A stretch of DNA of 64,000 nt from Psychrobacillus sp. OK032 (GCF_900111345.1 NZ_FOGY01000003.1:248001-312000); one strand, 5' to 3'. Shown: positions 43,257 to 54,806, counted from the stretch's first letter. The notes: generated by a model from the sequence alone, not told the origin. Translations and numbers: made by a program.

Positions 43257-43270
43257 TGAGCGAGCGTTCA
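43257..43270. promoter_or_regulatory. Candidate second fatty-acid regulator operator
   Basis: TGAGCGAGCGTTCA is an imperfect palindrome (TGAxCG-nn-CGxTCA-type arms) between the fadF terminator and the thiolase start. It is similar in layout to the operator at 40899 but more GC-rich. Binding by the TetR protein of this operon is inferred. Confidence 0.5.
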
Positions 43271-43326
43271 GTCAACTTAATTTTTTATTTTACAGGTGAT
43301 GAAAGCGCATACAAAAAGGGGTGGCT

Positions 43327-44538
43327 ATGTTGACAAAAACAGTAATTTTGGATGGGGCACGTACAGCTTTTGGTAAGTTCGGTGGAGCACTAAGTAGTTT
43401 AACGGCTTCAGATCTCGGGGGAATTGCGATAAAAGAAGCATTGGCTCGCGCAGGAGTCGACTCAGTAGATGTGGACGAAGTAATTATGGGATCCGTCTTA
43501 CAAGCAGGGCAAGGGCAAATTCCTTCTAGACAAGCGGCGACAAAAGCTGGAATCCCTTGGTCAGTCAAAACGGAAACGATTAATAAGGTATGTGCTTCTG
43601 GTATGAGAAGTGTGACACTAGCAGATCAATTAATCCGACTTGGCGATGAGGAAATAATCGTCGCAGGTGGAATGGAATCGATGTCAAATGCTCCTTATTA
43701 CTTACCAAAAGGTAGATTTGGGCTTCGCATGGGTGACGCTCAAATGGTGGATGGCATGATCTATGACGGGCTTTCTTGTGCATTCCATCCGAAAAAAGTG
43801 CATATGGGAACGTATGGTAACTCCACTGCTCAAGCCTTTGAGTTATCACGTGAGAAACAAGATGAATGGTCGTATAGAAGTCATAACCTTGCTTTAAAAG
43901 CAATCGACAATGGGGTTTTGGCGGAGGAAATTGTTGCGGTTGAAGTACCTCAGCGAAAAGGAGATCCAGTTGTCGTAAAAGAAGACGAAGCACCACGACG
44001 TGATACATCAATCGATTCACTTGCCAAATTAAAACCAGCGTTTGGAAGTGATGGAACGATCACAGCAGGAAACGCTCCAGGGGTCAATGACGGGGCTTGT
44101 GCAATCGTTTTAACTAATGAAGAAAAGGCAAAAGAACTTGGTAAAGAGCCACTTGCATACGTGATTGGCCACGCGGAAATCTCGATTGAACCAGAAAACT
44201 TTCCACAAACACCAGGTATCGTCATTAATAAGTTACTTGATAAAACTGGAAAGAACGTCTCGGATATTGACTTATTTGAAATCAATGAAGCATTTGCAGC
44301 GGTAGCACTAGTTAGTAGTCAAATTGCAGGTTTGGATGAAGATAAAGTGAATGTAAATGGCGGAGCAGTAGCACTTGGTCATCCAATTGGAGCATCCGGC
44401 GCACGAATCATTCTAACACTTGCGTATGAATTAAAACGCCGCGGTGGTGGTATTGGAATTGCAGCAATTTGTTCAGGCGGCGGGCAAGGTGACGCAATAA
44501 TGATCGAAGTTCCAAAAATAGGGGGAAGTAACGCATGA
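43327..44538 (+). CDS. mmgA: Acetyl-CoA C-acetyltransferase (thiolase)
   Basis: 403 residues from ATG 43327, 6 nt after AAAGGGG; GTG 43321 overlaps that site. A thiolase that cleaves or forms acetoacetyl-CoA. The nucleophile Cys89 is in [12 protein letters not shown], the histidine in [18 protein letters not shown], and the second cysteine in [23 protein letters not shown] precedes the histidine. All are in the right order and the length is normal. It overlaps the next gene by 4 nt. Gene naming after B. subtilis mmgA rests on the following mmgB-like gene. Confidence 0.93.
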   Translation: MLTKTVILDGARTAFGKFGGALSSLTASDLGGIAIKEALARAGVDSVDVDEVIMGSVLQAGQGQIPSRQAATKAGIPWSVKTETINKVCASGMRSVTLADQLIRLGDEEIIVAGGMESMSNAPYYLPKGRFGLRMGDAQMVDGMIYDGLSCAFHPKKVHMGTYGNSTAQAFELSREKQDEWSYRSHNLALKAIDNGVLAEEIVAVEVPQRKGDPVVVKEDEAPRRDTSIDSLAKLKPAFGSDGTITAGNAPGVNDGACAIVLTNEEKAKELGKEPLAYVIGHAEISIEPENFPQTPGIVINKLLDKTGKNVSDIDLFEINEAFAAVALVSSQIAGLDEDKVNVNGGAVALGHPIGASGARIILTLAYELKRRGGGIGIAAICSGGGQGDAIMIEVPKIGGSNA

Positions 44539-45386
44539 CGATTCAAAAAGTAATGGTAATCGGTGCAGGTCAAATGGGTTCTGGGATTGCTCAAGTGTGT
44601 GCACAGGCAGGATTTGAAGTGAAGCTAAATGACAGGGAAGAACAATTCTACGAACGTGGGCTTCAAACAATTACTAAAAATCTTTCACGCAATGTGGAAA
44701 AAGGTCGCATGACAGAAGATGAAAAACAAGCAGTACTAAATAATATTACAAAATCACTGTCCATCGAAGACGCAAGCGACGTAGATCTCGTTATCGAGGC
44801 AGCGGTTGAAAATATGGAAATCAAGCAATCTATCTTCAAACAACTAGATGAAATTACACCAAAGCACACAATTTTAGCATCGAACACTTCATCACTTCCA
44901 ATTACCGAAATTGCTGCTGTAACCAATCGTCCAGAACAAGTAATCGGCATGCATTTTATGAATCCTGTTCCAGTGATGAAGCTAGTAGAAATCATCCGAG
45001 GGCTTGCAACATCGGACGAAGTATATACAGCAATCGAAGACATGACGAACAAGTTAAGCAAAGTACCAGTCGAAGTAAATGACTTTCCAGGCTTCGTCTC
45101 TAACCGCATTTTAATGCCGATGATCAACGAAGCAATTTATACGCTGTATGAAGGCGTCGCATCAAAAGAAGCAATAGACGATGTGATGAAACTAGGGATG
45201 AATCACCCAATGGGCCCACTTCAACTTGCGGACTTTATCGGTTTAGATACTTGTTTATACATTATGGAAATTTTACATGAAGGATTTGGAGACAGTAAAT
45301 ATCGCCCATGTCCACTTCTTAGAAAATACGTAAAAGCTGGTTGGCTAGGGAAAAAATCTGGTAGAGGTTTCTACATTTACGAATAA
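44535..45386 (+). CDS. mmgB: 3-hydroxybutyryl-CoA dehydrogenase
   Basis: 283 residues. The NAD-binding motif [18 protein letters not shown] is at residues 10-27. [28 protein letters not shown] and [16 protein letters not shown] (with the catalytic His/Glu pair) follow. [20 protein letters not shown] and the C-terminal [12 protein letters not shown] complete the family pattern. It oxidises (S)-3-hydroxybutyryl-CoA to acetoacetyl-CoA, feeding the thiolase encoded upstream. An ATGA overlap couples it to mmgA. Confidence 0.95.
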   Translation: MTIQKVMVIGAGQMGSGIAQVCAQAGFEVKLNDREEQFYERGLQTITKNLSRNVEKGRMTEDEKQAVLNNITKSLSIEDASDVDLVIEAAVENMEIKQSIFKQLDEITPKHTILASNTSSLPITEIAAVTNRPEQVIGMHFMNPVPVMKLVEIIRGLATSDEVYTAIEDMTNKLSKVPVEVNDFPGFVSNRILMPMINEAIYTLYEGVASKEAIDDVMKLGMNHPMGPLQLADFIGLDTCLYIMEILHEGFGDSKYRPCPLLRKYVKAGWLGKKSGRGFYIYE

Positions 45387-45399
45387 AGGGGCAAATGGG

Positions 45400-46536
45400 A
45401 TGGAGCTAAAGTTTACTGAAGAACAACTAATGATGCGCAACATGGTCAGAGATTTTGCTAAAGCAGAAATTGAACCTTTTATCTACCGCATGGAGCAAGG
45501 AGAATTTCCTCGTGAAATCATTCGAAAAATGGGGGAGCTTGGGCTAATGGGCATTACGGTCCCAGAGAAGTACGGCGGCTCCGAAATGGATTTTACAAGT
45601 TACGTAATTGCAATTAATGAACTTTCAAAAGTAAGCGCAGTTGTAGGGGCTATCCTTTCTGTGCACACTTCTGTTGGAACAAACCCAATACTCTATTTTG
45701 GCACTGAAGAACAAAAAAATAAATACATTCCAAAACTAGCAACTGGTGAATACTTAGGAGCATTTTGCCTAACGGAACCATCTGCTGGATCCGACGCAGG
45801 AGCACTTAAAACAAAGGCTGTAAAGAAAGAGGATCATTATGTGCTAAATGGTTCCAAAGTATTTATTACCAATGGTGGAGAAGCAGAAGTGAACATCGTT
45901 TTTGCTTCGACCGATCCTTCGCTAGGTTCAAAAGGGATCACAGCATTTATCGTAGAAAAGGATACGCCAGGTTTTATCGTCGGTAAAGATGAAGAGAAAA
46001 TGGGCTTGCACGGTTCCAGAACAGTGCAGCTTACGTTTGAAGATATGAAAATACCTATAGCTAATAGACTTGGTGAAGAAGGTGACGGATTTAAAATCGC
46101 TATGGCGAACTTAAATACCGGTCGAATTGGAATCGCAACACAAGCACTTGGCATTGCAGAAGCCGCATTTGAAGCAGCAGTATCCTATGCAAAAGAACGT
46201 GTACAATTCGGCAAACCAATTGCAGCGAACCAAGGGATAGGCTTTAAGCTAGCTGATATGGGGACGGCGGTAGAAGCCGCAAGACTTCTTGTTTACCGAG
46301 CAGCAAGCCTTCGTGAACAAGGAATTCCTTGCGGAAAAGAAGCATCGATGGCGAAACTATTTGCTTCCAAAGCAGCTGTGGATGTAGCAATAGAAGCAGT
46401 CCAAGTATTCGGCGGATACGGCTATACAGAAGACTATCCAGTAGAACGCTATTTCCGAGACGCAAAAATAACGGAAATCTACGAAGGCACAAGCGAGATC
46501 CAAAGAATTGTTATTAGTAAGCATTTAATAAATTGA
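45400..46536 (+). CDS. Acyl-CoA dehydrogenase (short-chain type), first copy
   Basis: 378 residues, FAD-dependent flavoprotein. GAFCLTEPSAGSDAGAL and VFITNGGEAEVNIVFA are the FAD and substrate loops. VQFGKPIAANQGIGFKLADM and [34 protein letters not shown] carry the catalytic glutamate (YEGT). The length is standard. It resembles MmgC and other butyryl- or 2-methylbutyryl-CoA dehydrogenases and would supply crotonyl-CoA-type products. ATG 45400 follows AAAGGGG. A second, paralogous gene lies 130 nt downstream, separated by a GCGACAAA repeat. Confidence 0.93.
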   Translation: MELKFTEEQLMMRNMVRDFAKAEIEPFIYRMEQGEFPREIIRKMGELGLMGITVPEKYGGSEMDFTSYVIAINELSKVSAVVGAILSVHTSVGTNPILYFGTEEQKNKYIPKLATGEYLGAFCLTEPSAGSDAGALKTKAVKKEDHYVLNGSKVFITNGGEAEVNIVFASTDPSLGSKGITAFIVEKDTPGFIVGKDEEKMGLHGSRTVQLTFEDMKIPIANRLGEEGDGFKIAMANLNTGRIGIATQALGIAEAAFEAAVSYAKERVQFGKPIAANQGIGFKLADMGTAVEAARLLVYRAASLREQGIPCGKEASMAKLFASKAAVDVAIEAVQVFGGYGYTEDYPVERYFRDAKITEIYEGTSEIQRIVISKHLIN

Positions 46537-46557
46537 AATAAATACTAATAAATGGCT

Positions 46558-46648
46558 AAGCGTGACAAAATCAACGGCGAACGCGACAAAACAGGGTACC
46601 AATGCGACAAACGCATTGCTGAACGCGACAAACCCAACAAAACTACCA
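46558..46648 (+). repeat. GCGACAAA 21-nt repeat cluster between two acyl-CoA dehydrogenase genes
   Basis: Monomers GCGTGACAAAATC, GCGACAAAACAGG, GCGACAAACGCATT and GCGACAAACCC follow each other with 21-nt spacing, ending just before the acdA Shine-Dalgarno. Because 21 nt is seven codons, the acdA frame stays open upstream and reads as ERDK-type heptads. This creates a false N-terminal extension of 39 residues. Confidence 0.9.
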
Positions 46649-46668
46649 AAAAAGGACGGGAATACACA

Positions 46669-47808
46669 ATGAACTTTCAACTTACAGAAGAACATGAAAT
46701 GATTCGTAAAATGGTACGTGATTTTGCAGAAAACGAAGTAGCACCAACAGCAGCAGAACGAGACGAAGAAGAACGCTTTGACCGAGAAATCTTTGACAAA
46801 ATGGCGGAGCTTGGACTAACAGGTATTCCGTGGCCAGAAGAGTACGGTGGAATCGGTTCTGATTACCTTGCATACTGCATCGCAGTAGAAGAATTATCCC
46901 GTGTCGATGCATCCGTTGGTGTAGCAATTTCTGCACATACTTCACTCGCTGGATGGCCAATCTTCAAATATGGCAATGAAGAGCAAAAACAAAAATACCT
47001 ACGTCCAATGGCAGAAGGTACAAAAATTGGTGGTTATGGTTTAACTGAAGCCGGCTCTGGTTCAGATGCTGGTGGCATGAAAACGACTGCTAAATTAGAT
47101 GGCGATCATTACGTACTCAACGGTTCTAAAATTTTCATTACAAATGGTGGAATTGCGGATACTTATGTAGTATTTGCAGTAACAGATCCAGAATCGAAGC
47201 ATAAAGGAACAAGTGCATTTATCGTAGAAGCTGATTTCCCAGGATTCTCTGTAGGTAAAAAAGAAAAGAAACTAGGCATTCGTTCTTCGCCTACAACGGA
47301 AATTATTTTCGATAATTGTCGAGTACCAAAAGAAAACCTTCTTGGGGAAGAAGGAGAAGGCTTTATCATTGCGATGAAAACATTGGATGGTGGCCGTAAT
47401 GGAATTGCTGCACAAGCAGTAGGAATCGCACAAGGCGCATTAGATGCAGCAGTAGGATATGCAAAAGAGCGCGTGCAATTCGGTAAGCCAATCGTTGCGA
47501 ACCAAGGGATATCATTCAAATTAGCGGATATGGCGACTAGTACAGAAGCATCACGACTACTTACGTATCAAGCAGCGTGGCTAGAGTCAAATGGACTTCC
47601 TTATGGAAAAGAGTCCGCAATGGCAAAGTTAATGGCTGGAGATACGGCGATGAAAGTAACAACAGAGGCAGTGCAAGTTTTCGGTGGATATGGCTATACA
47701 AAGGATTATCCTGTTGAACGCTATATGCGCGACGCGAAAATTACTCAAATATACGAGGGAACACAAGAAATTCAACGACTTGTTATTTCTCGTATGTTGA
47801 CTAAGTAA
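46669..47808 (+). CDS. acdA: Acyl-CoA dehydrogenase AcdA
   Basis: 379 residues from ATG 46669, after AAAGGACGGG. The N-terminus [20 protein letters not shown] is that of B. subtilis Acd[38 protein letters not shown] and [17 protein letters not shown] carry the FAD site and the catalytic glutamate. The frame is open upstream to 46552, but that part is the GCGACAAA repeat and is not coding. In B. subtilis acdA stands between fadF and rpoE, as it does here apart from inserted genes. It passes electrons to ETF and then FadF. Confidence 0.94.
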   Translation: MNFQLTEEHEMIRKMVRDFAENEVAPTAAERDEEERFDREIFDKMAELGLTGIPWPEEYGGIGSDYLAYCIAVEELSRVDASVGVAISAHTSLAGWPIFKYGNEEQKQKYLRPMAEGTKIGGYGLTEAGSGSDAGGMKTTAKLDGDHYVLNGSKIFITNGGIADTYVVFAVTDPESKHKGTSAFIVEADFPGFSVGKKEKKLGIRSSPTTEIIFDNCRVPKENLLGEEGEGFIIAMKTLDGGRNGIAAQAVGIAQGALDAAVGYAKERVQFGKPIVANQGISFKLADMATSTEASRLLTYQAAWLESNGLPYGKESAMAKLMAGDTAMKVTTEAVQVFGGYGYTKDYPVERYMRDAKITQIYEGTQEIQRLVISRMLTK

Positions 47809-47817
47809 TGGACGCCT

Positions 47818-48438
47818 ATGGAAAAAAAGCATGAAGTACTAACATCTATTAAAGATGAAAGTCTCATCGAAAAAAGACGTCACCAAATGATTCGCGCAGG
47901 CGTTACGTTATTCAAACAAAAAGGCTTTCACCGAACGACAACAAGAGAAATTGCAAAAGAAGCCGGCTTTAGTATCGGAACACTGTACGAATACATTCGG
48001 ACAAAGGAAGATTTGCTCTACTTAGTTTGCGATAGTATTTACCATGAAGTGCATAACAAACTATCGCAGATTCCATTACAAAACGGTACGACACATGGCT
48101 TAAAAACTGCGATCCGTCACTATTATGGGGTTATTGACGATATGCAGGATGAGTTCGTCGTTATGTATCAAGAAACAAAATCATTACCGAAAAGCGCACT
48201 GCAATACGTACTCACAAAAGAGTTAGAAATGGTTGATATTTTCCAAAGTATACTCGTTGGCTGTAAACAAGCAGGGGAACTTGAGTTAACAGATACACAA
48301 ATTAACCTGTATGCCCATACACTTGTCGTACAAGGGCAAATGTGGGCATTTAGAAGATGGGCGCTCGGCAAAGAATATACGCTCGAACAATTTACTGAAT
48401 TGCAAATACAGTTTGTACTGAAGGGGATGGGACAGTAA
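47818..48438 (+). CDS. TetR family regulator of the fatty acid/branched-chain operon
   Basis: 206 residues. The N-terminal helix-turn-helix spans about residues 20-65: MIRAGVTLFKQKGFHRTTTR, then EIAKEAGFSIGTLYEYIRTKEDLLY. The C-terminal 140 residues are a helical ligand and dimer domain (HEVHNKLSQIPLQNGTTHG onward). TetR proteins in this position (FadR/YsiA-like) usually sense long-chain acyl-CoA and repress beta-oxidation genes. Likely targets are the palindromes at 40899 and 43257. It has only a weak Shine-Dalgarno (ATGGACGCC) 9 nt after acdA, and icmF follows without a gap, so it is co-transcribed with the genes it probably controls. Confidence 0.88.
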   Translation: MEKKHEVLTSIKDESLIEKRRHQMIRAGVTLFKQKGFHRTTTREIAKEAGFSIGTLYEYIRTKEDLLYLVCDSIYHEVHNKLSQIPLQNGTTHGLKTAIRHYYGVIDDMQDEFVVMYQETKSLPKSALQYVLTKELEMVDIFQSILVGCKQAGELELTDTQINLYAHTLVVQGQMWAFRRWALGKEYTLEQFTELQIQFVLKGMGQ

Positions 48439-51400
48439 ATGGTTACTAAACAAAAGGGGAACAACATATCAACCGTGGAAGTATATCGTCCTAAAAATCA
48501 TGTTCGTTTTGTCACAGCATCTAGTCTTTTTGACGGTCATGACGCATCGATTAATATTATGCGTCGTATTTTACAAGCGAGCGGGGCAGAAGTCATTCAC
48601 TTAGGTCATAATCGTTCCGTAGAAGAAGTTGTGAATGCTGCGATACAAGAAGACGTTCAAGGGATTGCTATTTCTTCTTATCAAGGAGGACATGTTGAGT
48701 ATTTTAAATATATGAAGGATTTACTCGTAGAACGTGGTGCACCTCATATTCAAATATTTGGCGGCGGCGGCGGAGTAATCATTCCAAAAGAAATAAAAGA
48801 ACTGCAGGAATACGGAATATCCGGTATTTTCTCACCAGAAGATGGTCGAAAACTCGGTCTACAAGGAATGATCAATAAAATACTGGAAGCATGTGATATA
48901 CCTACGAAATCGAAGGGCGCAATCAAGGAAATCGAAGCAGTTTCCACGGAAAAGCCAGAATTGCTTGCGCATTTAATTACTATTGCTGAAGAAGCCCATC
49001 AAACGGGAGATGCCGAAGCGAAAGCAATGATTGAACATGCGAAAAGTATTACAAAAGACACACCGGTGCTTGGTATTACAGGAACTGGTGGAGCAGGGAA
49101 AAGTTCGTTAACTGATGAATTAATTCGCCGATTCTTGCATGATCTACCAAACAAGAAGATTGCGGTTCTTTCCATCGATCCAACGAAGCAAAAAACAGGT
49201 GGCGCATTACTTGGTGACCGTATTCGCATGAATGCAATTTTCAATAAACGAGTATTTATGCGAAGCCTAGCAACGCGCGGGTCTCGTACAGAACTATCCG
49301 GCGCACTATCAGATGTGCTAGATGTCGTAAAAGTAGCAGGTTTCGATTTAATCATTGTGGAAACGAGTGGTATCGGACAAGGGGACGCGGAAATTGCAAA
49401 CGTATCGGATGTTTCGATGTATGTAATGACAAGCGAGTTCGGCGCACCGTCTCAACTTGAAAAAATTGACATGATTGACTACGCAGATTTAATCGTCATC
49501 AATAAATTCGAACGAAAAGGCTCAGAAGATGCCCTTCGCCAAGTGCAAAAGCAATATCAACGAAGCCGTGAATTATGGCATGATGATTTAGACACGATGC
49601 CAGTTTACGGCACAATTGCTAGCCAATTTAATGATAAAGGAACGAATTCTTTATTCGCAGCATTAATCGGTGTATTAAATGATAAAACAGGTTCTGACTG
49701 GGAAACATCATACGAACAATTTGTGAAAACACAAAAACAAAACGTTATTATTCCAAATGAGCGTCGCTACTATCTTCGTGAAATTACGGATGCAGTTCGT
49801 GGCTACCATAAAAAGTCGGAAGAGCAAGTAGCCTTTGCACGAAGACTGTTCCAATTAGAAGGTGCCATTGAAGTGGTGAAAGAAAAAGCAGCAGACGACG
49901 TGCTTATCCAATCACTGGAATCGCTTGCTGCAGGCGTTCGAGATGAATTAACAGCAGAATCTAAAAGAATATTAGAAAACTGGTCCACTTTAAAAGCAGC
50001 GTATGCTGGGGATGAATTCGTCACAAAAGTTCGCGATAAAGAAATTCGGACAATACTTCGTACAGAAAGTTTATCCGGTCTTAAAATACCAAAAGTAGTT
50101 CTTCCTAAATTCGCCGATTATGGGGAGATTTTAAGATGGGTGTATAAAGAGAATGTACCAGGATCATTCCCATATACAGCTGGAGTTTTCCCATTCAAAC
50201 GAGAAGGGGAAGATCCGAAACGTCAATTTGCAGGAGAAGGTACGCCGGAACGTACAAATCGTCGTTTCCACTATTTATCTAAAGATGATGATGCCAAACG
50301 TCTATCTACAGCATTTGACTCAGTAACTTTATACGGTGAAGATCCGGATCGCCGTCCAGATATTTTTGGGAAAGTAGGAGAATCAGGCGTAAGCGTTTGT
50401 ACGCTAGACGACATGAAAAAGCTATATGATGGCTTTGATTTATGCGCACCGTCAACATCTGTATCGATGACGATTAATGGACCAGCACCAATTATTTTAG
50501 CGATGTTTATGAACACAGCAATTGATCAGCAAGTGCGAATTCGAGAAGAAGAACTAGGGCGCACATTGACTTTGGAAGAATTCACGGAAGTAAAAACGAA
50601 TACATTGCAAGTAGTTCGTGGAACGGTCCAAGCAGATATTTTAAAAGAGGACCAAGGACAAAACACATGTATTTTCTCTACAGAATTTGCCCTTCGTATG
50701 ATGGGGGATATTCAACAATATTTTATCGACCAAAAGGTTCGTAATTATTATTCGGTATCGATTTCTGGATATCATATTGCAGAAGCTGGTGCCAATCCAA
50801 TTTCGCAACTCGCATTCACACTTTCCAATGGCTTCACATATGTAGAGTACTATTTAAGTCGTGGTATGCATATAGATGATTTTGCACCAAACTTATCGTT
50901 CTTTTTCTCGAATGGCTTAGATCCTGAATATACGGTGATTGGACGGGTTGCTCGTCGTATTTGGGCAGTGGTGATGCGGGACAAATACGGTGCCAATGAA
51001 CGCAGTCAAAAACTGAAGTACCATGTACAAACGTCTGGTAGAAGCTTACATGCGCAGGAAATAGATTTCAATGATATTCGCACGACACTTCAAGCATTAA
51101 TGGCATTGCAAGATAACTGTAATTCACTTCATACAAATGCGTATGATGAAGCCATTACTACACCAACAGAGGAATCCGTTCGACGTGCAATGGCCATTCA
51201 AATGATTATTACTAAAGAACATGGACTATCGAAAAACGAAAATCCACTGCAAGGTGCTTTCATTATCGAAGAACTGACAGACTTAGTAGAAGAAGCAGTA
51301 CTTTCAGAGTTTGACCGTATTAACGACCGCGGCGGTGTACTTGGTGCAATGGAAACACAATACCAACGTGGCAAAATCCAAGAAGAGTCCATGTACTATG

Positions 51401-51723
51401 AAATGAAAAAACATACCGGAGAACTACCGATTATCGGGGTAAACACATACTTAAATCCAAACCCTGCAACCGCCGAGGACATCGATAATATGGAAATTGC
51501 CCGTGCAACAACAGAAGAAAAAGAATCACAAATAACAAATCTTCGAAGCTTCCAAGGAAAACATGCAACAGAAGCAAGCATTGCACTTGCACAGCTGAAA
51601 CAAGTAGCCGTAACAGGTGGCAACATCTTCGAAGAGCTTATGACCACAGTCCAAAAAGCAAGCCTAGGACAAATCACCAACGCTCTTTACGAAGTTGGAG
51701 GACAATACCGAAGAAATATGTAA
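48439..51723 (+). CDS. icmF: IcmF, fused isobutyryl-CoA mutase
   Basis: 1094 residues. A B12-binding domain comes first ([15 protein letters not shown], the cobalt-ligating His near residue 36, then [14 protein letters not shown]). A G-protein chaperone domain of the MeaB/ArgK type follows ([14 protein letters not shown] near residue 215, [40 protein letters not shown]). The mutase barrel ends the protein ([51 protein letters not shown]). IcmF interconverts isobutyryl-CoA and n-butyryl-CoA using adenosylcobalamin. The phenylalanine in GVFPF and the Q in GQNTC are consistent with butyryl rather than methylmalonyl specificity. It is adjacent to beta-oxidation genes and close to the B12 operon. 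Confidence 0.96.
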   Translation: MVTKQKGNNISTVEVYRPKNHVRFVTASSLFDGHDASINIMRRILQASGAEVIHLGHNRSVEEVVNAAIQEDVQGIAISSYQGGHVEYFKYMKDLLVERGAPHIQIFGGGGGVIIPKEIKELQEYGISGIFSPEDGRKLGLQGMINKILEACDIPTKSKGAIKEIEAVSTEKPELLAHLITIAEEAHQTGDAEAKAMIEHAKSITKDTPVLGITGTGGAGKSSLTDELIRRFLHDLPNKKIAVLSIDPTKQKTGGALLGDRIRMNAIFNKRVFMRSLATRGSRTELSGALSDVLDVVKVAGFDLIIVETSGIGQGDAEIANVSDVSMYVMTSEFGAPSQLEKIDMIDYADLIVINKFERKGSEDALRQVQKQYQRSRELWHDDLDTMPVYGTIASQFNDKGTNSLFAALIGVLNDKTGSDWETSYEQFVKTQKQNVIIPNERRYYLREITDAVRGYHKKSEEQVAFARRLFQLEGAIEVVKEKAADDVLIQSLESLAAGVRDELTAESKRILENWSTLKAAYAGDEFVTKVRDKEIRTILRTESLSGLKIPKVVLPKFADYGEILRWVYKENVPGSFPYTAGVFPFKREGEDPKRQFAGEGTPERTNRRFHYLSKDDDAKRLSTAFDSVTLYGEDPDRRPDIFGKVGESGVSVCTLDDMKKLYDGFDLCAPSTSVSMTINGPAPIILAMFMNTAIDQQVRIREEELGRTLTLEEFTEVKTNTLQVVRGTVQADILKEDQGQNTCIFSTEFALRMMGDIQQYFIDQKVRNYYSVSISGYHIAEAGANPISQLAFTLSNGFTYVEYYLSRGMHIDDFAPNLSFFFSNGLDPEYTVIGRVARRIWAVVMRDKYGANERSQKLKYHVQTSGRSLHAQEIDFNDIRTTLQALMALQDNCNSLHTNAYDEAITTPTEESVRRAMAIQMIITKEHGLSKNENPLQGAFIIEELTDLVEEAVLSEFDRINDRGGVLGAMETQYQRGKIQEESMYYEMKKHTGELPIIGVNTYLNPNPATAEDIDNMEIARATTEEKESQITNLRSFQGKHATEASIALAQLKQVAVTGGNIFEELMTTVQKASLGQITNALYEVGGQYRRNM

Positions 51724-51793
51724 GCAATATATGTGTTAAATATTTTTTGATAGCATTTTGCTTATAATTTAATCAATTAGCAATTCTTAATTG

Positions 51794-51917
51794 ATTGGAG
51801 CGTAAGGCGGCGACTCCTGCGGGATGAGTGAGACAGATGAGACATCACAACGGACGCGAAGCTACGGTGATGGCTCATCGCTCACCCCGCGGAAAGCGTC
51901 CGCCTGCAGCGAAAATC
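51794..51917 (+). repeat. Palindromic element, type A, forward
   Basis: GGCGGCGACTCCTGCGGGAT, GTGAGACAGATGAGACATC and ACCCCGCGGAAAGCGTCCGC: the reverse complement of the elements at 397 and 26330, with the same TTGATTGGAGCG and GCGAAAATC flanks. Confidence 0.9.
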
Positions 51918-51948
51918 CTAGTGGTAACAATGTAGAAAGAAAATTTAG

Positions 51949-51979
51949 TGTCTCGATGTATTATCGGGACACTTTTTTG
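51949..51979 (+). terminator. Terminator after icmF
   Basis: GTGTCTCGAT and ATCGGGACAC (one G-U) pair around GTATT, followed by six T. It lies 225 nt after icmF, beyond the palindrome. Confidence 0.8.
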
Positions 51980-52021
51980 TATAATGTAGTAAAGTTGACT
52001 ATGCAGTAGAGGAGAATAGGC

Positions 52022-52180
52022 GTGAAAAAACCGATTCATATAATGATAACTATAATACTCCTACTACTTACTATTTATCTGTATAATAGAAGACTGGCAT
52101 CTATTCCATTACTCCTGCTCTCTATTTATTTGTTTTTATTGGCAGGTGTGAAGTTTTCCCTTTTCAAAAAGAATAAATGA
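52022..52180 (+). CDS. Small two-helix membrane peptide upstream of rpoE
   Basis: 52 residues from GTG 52022, 7-8 nt after GAGGAGAA. Composition is clearly of a membrane protein: PIHIMITIILLLLTIYLY, a short NRRLAS turn, then IPLLLLSIYLFLLAGVKFSL and a basic KKNK tail. Two tightly spaced helices with positive ends fit a hairpin membrane peptide. No family was recognised. Good Shine-Dalgarno and coherent hydrophobicity argue for a real gene. A promoter between the terminator at 51979 and the GTG (TATAATG at about 51980) supports its own transcript. Confidence 0.6.
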   Translation: MKKPIHIMITIILLLLTIYLYNRRLASIPLLLLSIYLFLLAGVKFSLFKKNK

Positions 52181-52252
52181 CGGTAGCATATAACATAATG
52201 GTTTGTATATAATGGGAAGTATGCAAACGGACATAGAAAGGACGTGCACGAT

Positions 52253-52786
52253 TTGAATTTTCGTGAAATGACAACAGCACAACTAACAGAAGAGTCGCTA
52301 ATAGATATAGGATATGCGATTTTAGAAGATAAGAAAAACGCATTAACATTAACAGATCTATTTGATGAGATTCAACAATTAAATGGATTCACGGATGAAG
52401 AAATGGCTGCTCGTAAACCACAATTCTACACAGATATGAATATTGACGGCCGCTTTTTAGCAATTGCCGAAAACCAATGGGGACTAAGAGAATGGTACCC
52501 AGTAGAACAAATTGAAGAAGAAACTGCTCCTACTGTAAAAGTACGTAAAAAGAAAACGAAAGCAGCAGATGATGATTTGGATGATCTAGATGAAGACGAA
52601 ATCATATTCGAAGAAGAATTCGACGAGTTCATTGAAGAGGAAGACGAAGAAGAAGATGAAGTGGTAGTTGATTTCGAAGAAGTAATCGATGAAGAGATTG
52701 AAGAGGATCTAATCGATGAGGACGAAGAAGACTTCGACATTATCGATGACGAAGAGTTGGATGAAGAAGAGGAAGACGAAGAATAA
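52253..52786 (+). CDS. rpoE: RNA polymerase delta subunit RpoE
   Basis: 177 residues from TTG 52253, 10 nt after GAAAGGA; GTG 52244 sits against that site. The N-terminal HARE-HTH domain (residues 1-90) includes SLIDIGYAILEDKKNALTLT, then FYTDMNIDGRFLAIAENQWGLREWYP. The C-terminal half is almost only Glu and Asp (residues 100-177) and is disordered in this family. Delta binds core RNA polymerase, lowers non-specific transcription and helps recycling. It immediately precedes the pyrG leader, as in B. subtilis. Confidence 0.95.
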   Translation: MNFREMTTAQLTEESLIDIGYAILEDKKNALTLTDLFDEIQQLNGFTDEEMAARKPQFYTDMNIDGRFLAIAENQWGLREWYPVEQIEEETAPTVKVRKKKTKAADDDLDDLDEDEIIFEEEFDEFIEEEDEEEDEVVVDFEEVIDEEIEEDLIDEDEEDFDIIDDEELDEEEEDEE

Positions 52787-52789
52787 TTC

Positions 52790-52900
52790 TTGACATCTTC
52801 TGCTAATCGCTATAAGATTCTATTGGGCTCTTTTTGAAGAGACATTACTCATGTGCATACGCGCTCCCCTGCCAAAAATAGCAGGCGGGGCGCTTTTTTG
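52790..52900 (+). promoter_or_regulatory. pyrG promoter and CTP-responsive attenuator leader
   Basis: TTGACA at 52790, a 17-nt spacer and TAAGAT at 52813 give a sigma-A promoter. The predicted start is the first G of GGGCTC at 52825. A terminator follows at 52861-52897: GCGCTCCCCTGC pairs with GCAGGCGGGGCGC, then six T. This is the layout of the B. subtilis pyrG leader. There, low CTP causes extra G residues to be added at GGGC and the poly-G end pairs with the CUCCC in the 5' arm, preventing termination. Here the 5' arm contains CTCCCC, as the model needs. Confidence 0.9.
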
Positions 52901-52915
52901 TTATTGTAGAACTAA

Positions 52916-54535
<1,620 letters not shown>

Positions 54536-54537
54536 TA

Positions 54538-54574
54538 AAAAAGCAGTTCGACATCGTCGAGCTGCTTTTTTTAA
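54538..54574 (+). terminator. Terminator of pyrG
   Basis: AAAGCAGTTCGAC and GTCGAGCTGCTTT (one G-U) pair around ATC, then seven T. Confidence 0.9.
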
Positions 54575-54671
54575 TAAGAAAGTATAAAAATTTTCCGTTC
54601 CATAAATCCAGTGTTTCAGCTATTTTAAAAAGAGTGCTTATGCTTTTCTTATCGTTTAATTAGGAAATAAA

Positions 54672-54783
54672 TGGGTAAGAGCGACAAAACCGCTGGTGAA
54701 CGCGACAAAACCACTCGTGAACGCGACAAAACAAACCCCGAACGCGACAAACTCACCTCCGAAAACGACAAAAACAAAAAAAC
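54672..54783 (+). repeat. GCGACAAA 21-nt repeat cluster after pyrG
   Basis: Four full monomers start GCGACAAAACCGC, GCGACAAAACCAC, GCGACAAAACAAA and GCGACAAACTCAC, each 21 nt long with a GAAC or GAAA end, then ACGACAAAAAC. The plus-strand frame 54671-54961 reads as repeated ERDKT heptads and runs antisense through ywjG; it is not a gene. The cluster ends at the ywjG terminator. Confidence 0.9.
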
Positions 54784-54806
54784 ACCCAAAGTAATTTCTT
54801 TGGGCA
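54774..54806 (-). terminator. Terminator of ywjG (minus strand)
   Basis: CCCAAAG and CTTTGGG pair around TAATTT. Seven A just upstream on the plus strand give the T tract for minus-strand transcripts. Confidence 0.8.

Larger units (their letters stand above)
51724..52021. other. Interval between icmF and the rpoE region
   Basis: It holds a forward type-A palindromic element (51794-51917) and a terminator (51949-51979). No further gene. Confidence 0.6.

Noticed and set aside
51824-52009. 61-residue plus-strand open frame
   Set aside because: Encoded by the palindromic element and the following terminator.
54538-54574. Attenuator for a downstream plus-strand gene
   Set aside because: There is no plus-strand gene before spo0F at 55495; the hairpin simply terminates pyrG.
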